The notes beneath the pieces were generated by a model. The model saw only the letters and a list, made by a program, of their open reading frames with translations, was not told where the DNA came from and did not search any database. A program made the position numbers and the translations under genes. From Comamonadaceae bacterium (GTDB lineage: Bacteria; Pseudomonadota; Gammaproteobacteria; Burkholderiales; Burkholderiaceae_C), in NCBI GenBank assembly GCA_027488115.1, contig JAIYCG010000037.1, positions 1-64,000 of the forward strand: a stretch of DNA of 64,000 bases, given 5' to 3'. Positions 60,048-64,000 of the stretch are shown here, one piece after another; position 1 is the stretch's first letter, and each line of letters begins with the position of its first letter.

Positions 60048-61114
60048 TCGGTGGCGGCCGGATTGGCTAAATTGTCTGCGATGGACCCATGCGCAATCAA
60101 CAAAGGCGCGGCATGCGCAATTCGAGCAGCAACGCGGCTGAGCAGTTCATGTCTGGCGGCATCATACGCTCGATTCAGGGCAACCCCAAACGCTAACTCA
60201 TCGGCTGAGCCGTGACTTTTAAAAACCAAGCCGCGCAAGCCCAACAAAGCCGCGCCGTTGTACCGGCGGTGGTCAACTCGATTTTTAAATGAATTTAAAA
60301 CAGGATAAGCAAAGATGGCCGCAATTTTAGTGAAGATGCTTCGAGAAAACTCAGACTTCAAAAATCCACCCATCATGGTCGCCAGGCCTTCACTGGCCTT
60401 CAAGGCCACATTTCCAACAAAACCATCGCAGACCACAATATCGACAGTTCCCTTGAAAATATCGTTTCCCTCGACGTTGCCATAAAAATTTAGATCGCCG
60501 GATTTACCAGCAGATCGAAGCAGTTCGCCTGTTTTTTTAATTATTTCGTTGCCTTTAATGGCTTCCTCGCCAATATTCAACAAGCCAACGCTGGGGCTTT
60601 CATTGCCTTGCAAGACGGAAACCAAGGCCGATCCCATGACTGCAAACTGCAAAAGATGCTCAGGCGAACAATCGACATTGGCACCCAAATCCAGCATGGT
60701 GGTACCGCCACCTTTGAAATTGGGCATTTGACCTGCAATTGCAGGCCTGTCAATGCCATCCATTGTTTTAAGAACGTACCGCGCAATGGCCATCAATGCC
60801 CCAGTATTGCCTGCCGACACAGCCGCATCGGCTTCACCTGCCTTCACCAACTCAATGGCCACGCGCATAGAGGAGTCTTTTTTCTTGCGCAACGCAACCT
60901 CTACTGGGTCGTCCATTCCCACTACTTCTGTGGCCTCTACAAGGATGGCACGCTCATGCTTGAAAGTAACCAAGTCCTCAGCCCTTCCAACCAAACTCAA
61001 CCTGGCATCAGGATGCGTCTCCAGAAAATGGCGGCAAGCGGGCAAGGTGACACTTGGCCCGTGATCACCCCCCATGCAATCTACAGCAAGGGTGAAGAAT
61101 TCTTTGGATGACAT
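60044..61114 (-). CDS. plsX: Phosphate acyltransferase PlsX
   Basis: Converts acyl-ACP to acyl phosphate, the donor for PlsY in phospholipid synthesis. The 356-aa protein has the N-terminal [17 protein letters not shown], the [16 protein letters not shown] block, and [19 protein letters not shown]. The upstream gene is rpmF, with a strong hairpin in between. Confidence 0.96.
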   Translation of the reverse strand: MSSKEFFTLAVDCMGGDHGPSVTLPACRHFLETHPDARLSLVGRAEDLVTFKHERAILVEATEVVGMDDPVEVALRKKKDSSMRVAIELVKAGEADAAVSAGNTGALMAIARYVLKTMDGIDRPAIAGQMPNFKGGGTTMLDLGANVDCSPEHLLQFAVMGSALVSVLQGNESPSVGLLNIGEEAIKGNEIIKKTGELLRSAGKSGDLNFYGNVEGNDIFKGTVDIVVCDGFVGNVALKASEGLATMMGGFLKSEFSRSIFTKIAAIFAYPVLNSFKNRVDHRRYNGAALLGLRGLVFKSHGSADELAFGVALNRAYDAARHELLSRVAARIAHAAPLLIAHGSIADNLANPAATE

Positions 61115-61138
61115 GGTGTCAATAGCCAGAAATACAAA

Positions 61139-61171
61139 GGCCCGAGGCTACCTTGAGAGTAGCATCGGGCC
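61139..61171. other. Intercistronic hairpin between rpmF and plsX
   Basis: GGCCCGAGGCTAC pairs with GTAGCATCGGGCC, a 13-base stem with one mismatch and a 7-base loop. There is only a TTTG after it on the minus strand, so it is not a full terminator. It may stabilise or partly end the abundant rpmF message before the fatty-acid genes. Confidence 0.6.
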
Positions 61172-61188
61172 TGAATTTCAAGCGCCAG

Positions 61189-61371
61189 TTAAGCTTCTGA
61201 TTTGTTTTTCAGAACTTGACGGCCACGGTAAAAACCGTTGGGGCTAATGTGGTGGCGCAAATGAGTTTCACCTGTTGTAGGTTCGACTGCAATACCAGGC
61301 ACATTGAGTGCATTGTGCGAACGGTGCATGCCACGCTTAGAAGGTGACTTTTTATTTTGTTGAACAGCCAT
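61189..61371 (-). CDS. rpmF: 50S ribosomal protein L32
   Basis: Small large-subunit protein, 60 aa, beginning [20 protein letters not shown] and containing [20 protein letters not shown]. It has no cysteine pairs, so it is a zinc-free form as in E. coli. It precedes plsX and the fab genes, a conserved order in proteobacteria. Confidence 0.97.
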   Translation of the reverse strand: MAVQQNKKSPSKRGMHRSHNALNVPGIAVEPTTGETHLRHHISPNGFYRGRQVLKNKSEA

Positions 61372-61546
61372 GTTGGCTCCTTGGATGCGTTGAAAGCAGC
61401 GTCGTTAAAGATCAGGACCATCGTCCTGCTCTGCCCAAGCGCAAAAAGCGCAACGCGGCTTTGGGTTAAACATTGAATGAACTAACGCACCCTCAAGGGC
61501 GCGAAGCCGCTGATTATAGCCCATACTTTTTGCGCCTTCAAAGCCT

Positions 61547-62116
61547 TTAATTCGGTTTTTTCTTCAATTGGGCCAAGGCTGCAAAGGGGTTAGGCTTGGC
61601 TTCCAAGGCTTCTTCAAAGGCCACGTCCACTGCCGACATGGGTACCTCAGTAGGACAGGTCTCATGCATAGGCACAAGCGGGACGGACATGATGAGCTCA
61701 TCCTCAATGAGTTCAAAAATATTCATTTCAGGCATTAAAACCAATAAATCCTCCTCAGATTCGTCATCTTCAGCCTCTGCGCTTGCCTCGTCCGCAACAA
61801 ATCTAAAGGAGGCATTGGCCTCCACAGCCAACTTGACGGAGCCCATGCACCTCTGACATTGCAAGAGCAAATCAATTTCGGCACTCAAGTGCAGCCAAAT
61901 TTGCGATTCACCTGCAATGACAGGCACCAATTCACCTTGAATGAGCCACGACACCTGATCTGGCTCCGATGCATCTTCGATGGGAGCATCGAACCGTGCA
62001 GCCGCCAGTTCAGCCAAACGTACAAACTGGGCCAAGCTCTGCTGCCCTTGTAAACTGAGGCCTTCTCTTGCAAAAGCCTTCACATTGAGTCGATTCAAAT
62101 CAAATTTTTTATCCAT
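61547..62116 (-). CDS. yceD: YceD/DUF177 family protein
   Basis: Conserved protein linked to 23S rRNA or ribosome-related functions in other organisms; exact role uncertain. From the ATG at 62116 the protein is 189 aa. It has the central CQRCMGSVKL motif, acidic segments (EAEDDESEEDLLVLMPE), and ETCPTEVPMS near the C-terminus. A frame extension to 62167 would overlap the divergent maf gene. It precedes rpmF across a 175-base gap. Confidence 0.88.
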   Translation of the reverse strand: MDKKFDLNRLNVKAFAREGLSLQGQQSLAQFVRLAELAAARFDAPIEDASEPDQVSWLIQGELVPVIAGESQIWLHLSAEIDLLLQCQRCMGSVKLAVEANASFRFVADEASAEAEDDESEEDLLVLMPEMNIFELIEDELIMSVPLVPMHETCPTEVPMSAVDVAFEEALEAKPNPFAALAQLKKKPN

Positions 62117-62141
62117 GCCTTCAGTGTAAGAGAATTGAGAG

Positions 62142-62759
62142 ATGTCCAAAGACAAACAAATCCCCACACCGCTCTCTTCTGAACGCCCTCTTATCTTGGG
62201 ATCAAGCTCTCGTTATCGAAAGGAATTGCTTTCTCGACTGCAAATTCCATTTGAAACTGCAGCACCAGATGTGGACGAAACCCCACACAGCGACGAATCT
62301 CCCAAAGACTTGGCGCTGAGATTGGCCCTTGCCAAGGCGAGGGCTGTTGCCCAGAAAAATCCAGAGGCCGTCGTGATTGGCTCCGACCAAGTTGCAGATC
62401 TGGAAGGCTCCCCATTGGGCAAGCCTGGCAATCACACCAACGCCACTGTGCAATTGCAACGCATGCGTGGCAAAACAGTTATTTTTCAAACGGCGCTCTC
62501 CGTTGTTTGCATGGCAACGGGCTACGAGAGGACTGATTTGGCATCTGTGAAGGTTAAATTTCGCAACTTAACGGACGCTGAAATTGAGTCTTACTTAAGA
62601 GCTGAAGAGCCTTACGACTGTGCAGGCAGTGCCAAAAGCGAAGGTTTGGGTATCGCTCTTCTAGAGTCAATTGACAACGACGATCCCACTGCCTTGGTCG
62701 GCTTGCCATTGATCAGAACCTGTCAAATGCTCAGAGAAGCAGGGGTCAAACTGCTATGA
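62142..62759 (+). CDS. maf: Maf-family nucleotide pyrophosphatase (YceF type)
   Basis: Hydrolyses non-canonical nucleotides; the YceF subgroup prefers 7-methyl-GTP. The 205-aa protein has LILGSSSRYRKELLSRL, the catalytic DVDET and GSDQVADLEG motifs, and GKPGNHTNA. It starts only 25 bases from the divergent yceD start, so promoters must overlap the coding regions. The next gene overlaps it by 4 bases. Confidence 0.92.
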   Translation: MSKDKQIPTPLSSERPLILGSSSRYRKELLSRLQIPFETAAPDVDETPHSDESPKDLALRLALAKARAVAQKNPEAVVIGSDQVADLEGSPLGKPGNHTNATVQLQRMRGKTVIFQTALSVVCMATGYERTDLASVKVKFRNLTDAEIESYLRAEEPYDCAGSAKSEGLGIALLESIDNDDPTALVGLPLIRTCQMLREAGVKLL

Positions 62760-63544
62760 ACAAAGTGAACCCTCCATTGGGCAGACTTTTTTTGGTTCCA
62801 GCCCCGCTAGATTTTGGTTGCAGCGAAGAAATCGATCTGCAACAAGTGATGCCTATGGGCACGATTTCAGCAGCAGCAGGCATCACGCATTGGATTTGTG
62901 AGAACGCCAAAACTACGCGCGCTTACTTAAAGCGAATCGATGCTTGTGCCCCACTGAAAGCCAACATCCAAACACAAACCATCACTGAATTGCCAAGACA
63001 AGTTCACAAAAAAGGCGACCACTTAGGCGGCTTTGATGCTAAGCCCCTTTTGGCGTCTGCCCTTGCGGGCGAGGACATGGGACTTGTCAGCGAGGCGGGC
63101 ATGCCTGCAGTCGCGGATCCTGGCAGTTCAGTGGTTCGAGCTGCGCACGAACTTGGCATGCAAGTCGTTCCCTTGGTTGGACCCGTTTCACTTTTATTGG
63201 CCCTGGCAAGCAGCGGCTTGAACGGACAGAATTTTGCGTTTGTGGGATACCTGCCGCAAGAGCCACAAGACAGAGTTCGAAGAATCAAAGAGTTAGAGCA
63301 ACTTGCCCTGAAGTCAGGGCAAACTCAACTCTTCATTGAGACGCCCTATCGCAACGCAGCGCTTTGGTCGTCACTCACGCTAGCCCTTCAACCCCATAGC
63401 AGGCTGGCATTTAGCAGTGGCCTGACCTTAGCGAGTGCAGTCAACTTAAGCTCAACCGCACAACAATGGCGAAAAATGCCTTCAGGCAAGCTGCCAGAGG
63501 GGTTGAACAATCAGACACCCGCCGTCTTTGCTATCGGCGCATAA
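62756..63544 (+). CDS. Tetrapyrrole-methylase-type SAM-dependent methyltransferase (RsmI-like)
   Basis: Predicted SAM-dependent methyltransferase of the RsmI/cobalamin-methylase fold, 262 aa. It has the motif LVSEAGMPAVADPGSSVVRAA, near the RsmI GxxSDAGxPxxxDPG pattern, and VGPVSLLLALASSGLNG. Substrate unknown; the N-terminus RLFLVPAPLDFG differs from true RsmI. It is coupled to maf (ATGA). Confidence 0.85.
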   Translation: MNKVNPPLGRLFLVPAPLDFGCSEEIDLQQVMPMGTISAAAGITHWICENAKTTRAYLKRIDACAPLKANIQTQTITELPRQVHKKGDHLGGFDAKPLLASALAGEDMGLVSEAGMPAVADPGSSVVRAAHELGMQVVPLVGPVSLLLALASSGLNGQNFAFVGYLPQEPQDRVRRIKELEQLALKSGQTQLFIETPYRNAALWSSLTLALQPHSRLAFSSGLTLASAVNLSSTAQQWRKMPSGKLPEGLNNQTPAVFAIGA

Positions 63545-63550
63545 ATCAAT

Positions 63551-63583
63551 CAAGCATTGAACAAAGTACCCCTTCAATGCTTG
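63551..63583. terminator. Inverted repeat between the methyltransferase gene and sppA
   Basis: CAAGCATTGA and TCAATGCTTG form a perfect 10-base stem with a 13-base loop in the convergent gap. There is no T-run, so terminator function is uncertain. Confidence 0.4.
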
Positions 63584-63592
63584 CATTCCCAA

Positions 63593-64000
63593 TTATCGAA
63601 TGATGGTACTAGATCGCATCGCTTTCCATGCGCCTTCTCCCATGGCTGCGCCAAAGCGCTTCACCAACCGCTCTGCCACATTGTCATGGCGTGAGTAGTC
63701 AACCACTTCTTCAGCTTTCACCACATCGCGGGCGACTTGATCGAGGCTGGACAATTCGTCTGCCAAACCTAGCTCGACCGCTTGCTGACCCGTCCAGAAT
63801 AAACCGCTGAACATGTCGGGGGTTTCTTTCAATCGATCGCCTCGGCCTTTTTTGACCGCCGAGATGAACTGAGCATGAATGTGATTGAGCATGAACTGCG
63901 CGTGTTTTCGCTGCGCTTCTGTCTGCGGGCTAAATGGATCTAAAAAACCCTTGTTTTCACCCGCCGTCATCAGACGTCTCTCGACGCCAAGTTTGTCCAT
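63593..64000 (-). CDS. sppA: Signal peptide peptidase SppA, S49 family (C-terminal part)
   Basis: Partial: the gene runs off the window end. The visible 135 C-terminal residues include LGVERRLMTAGENKGFLDPFSP and FWTGQQAVELGLADELSSLD, typical of the S49 proteases that degrade cleaved signal peptides in the membrane. The catalytic serine and lysine lie in the missing part. The methionine at the edge is internal to the family. Confidence 0.85.
   Translation of the reverse strand: MDKLGVERRLMTAGENKGFLDPFSPQTEAQRKHAQFMLNHIHAQFISAVKKGRGDRLKETPDMFSGLFWTGQQAVELGLADELSSLDQVARDVVKAEEVVDYSRHDNVAERLVKRFGAAMGEGAWKAMRSSTIIR

Overview
The window looks like a core chromosomal segment of a betaproteobacterium of the order Burkholderiales, most likely family Comamonadaceae (Limnohabitans/Rhodoferax/Polaromonas-like). 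This rests on gene order (rpsP-rimM-trmD-rplS; GntR regulator-sdhCDAB-sdhE-gltA; leuCDB-asd-fimV-truA-trpF-trpB-trpA-accD; lepA-lepB-rnc-era-recO-pdxJ-acpS-nagZ; rpmF-plsX-fabHDG-acpP-fabF) and on the presence of DUF3579. Base composition judged by eye is near 50 percent GC. I see no rRNA, tRNA, CRISPR array, phage, plasmid or insertion-sequence gene. Coding density is very high, and only one gene-free stretch exceeds 300 bases (53384-53836).

Layout. 1-16.9 kb: a DEAD-box RNA helicase with an arginine/glycine-rich tail; the S16/RimM/TrmD/L19 operon on the minus strand; a GNAT acetyltransferase and a TM2-type membrane protein; then a minus-strand run of folK, pcnB, a HAD phosphatase, hda and a PerM-type transporter, divergent from purM; SirB1-like protein and murJ; rpsT facing a DUF3579 gene; argD-argF. 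17-32.8 kb: a central-carbon region with an FAD monooxygenase, acnB, a small exported protein, a CitE-like lyase and mdh on the minus strand. These are divergent from a GntR/UTRA regulator followed by sdhCDAB-sdhE-gltA, and then come pntAB. 33-43.3 kb: leucine biosynthesis, asd, fimV, truA, trpFBA and accD. 43.4-45.9 kb: yggT, lysS and a small membrane protein. 45.9-62.1 kb: a long minus-strand block for fatty-acid and phospholipid synthesis (yceD, rpmF, plsX, fabH, fabD, fabG, acpP, fabF), a YgfX-like protein, a DegP/MucD protease, and the lepA to nagZ group. 62.1-64 kb: maf, a tetrapyrrole-methylase-type methyltransferase and the C-terminal end of sppA.

How the genes work together. AcnB, Mdh, SdhCDAB and GltA supply most of an oxidative TCA cycle, and PntAB links NADH to NADPH. 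The regulator between mdh and sdh sits next to a perfect palindrome that recurs upstream of argD. LeuCDB, Asd, TrpFBA and ArgDF make amino acids. AccD and the Fab/PlsX/AcpS proteins form the fatty-acid pathway, AcpS activating the AcpP encoded about 10 kb away.

I found no convincing undescribed multi-gene system. The most interesting signals are: absence of rpoE/rseA/rseB from their usual place between fabF and degP; the roughly 450-bp lepA/degP intergenic region, which holds a 16-bp palindrome, DnaA-box-like sites and a plus-strand terminator with no gene in front of it; and the shared operator-like palindrome in the TCA and arginine regions.
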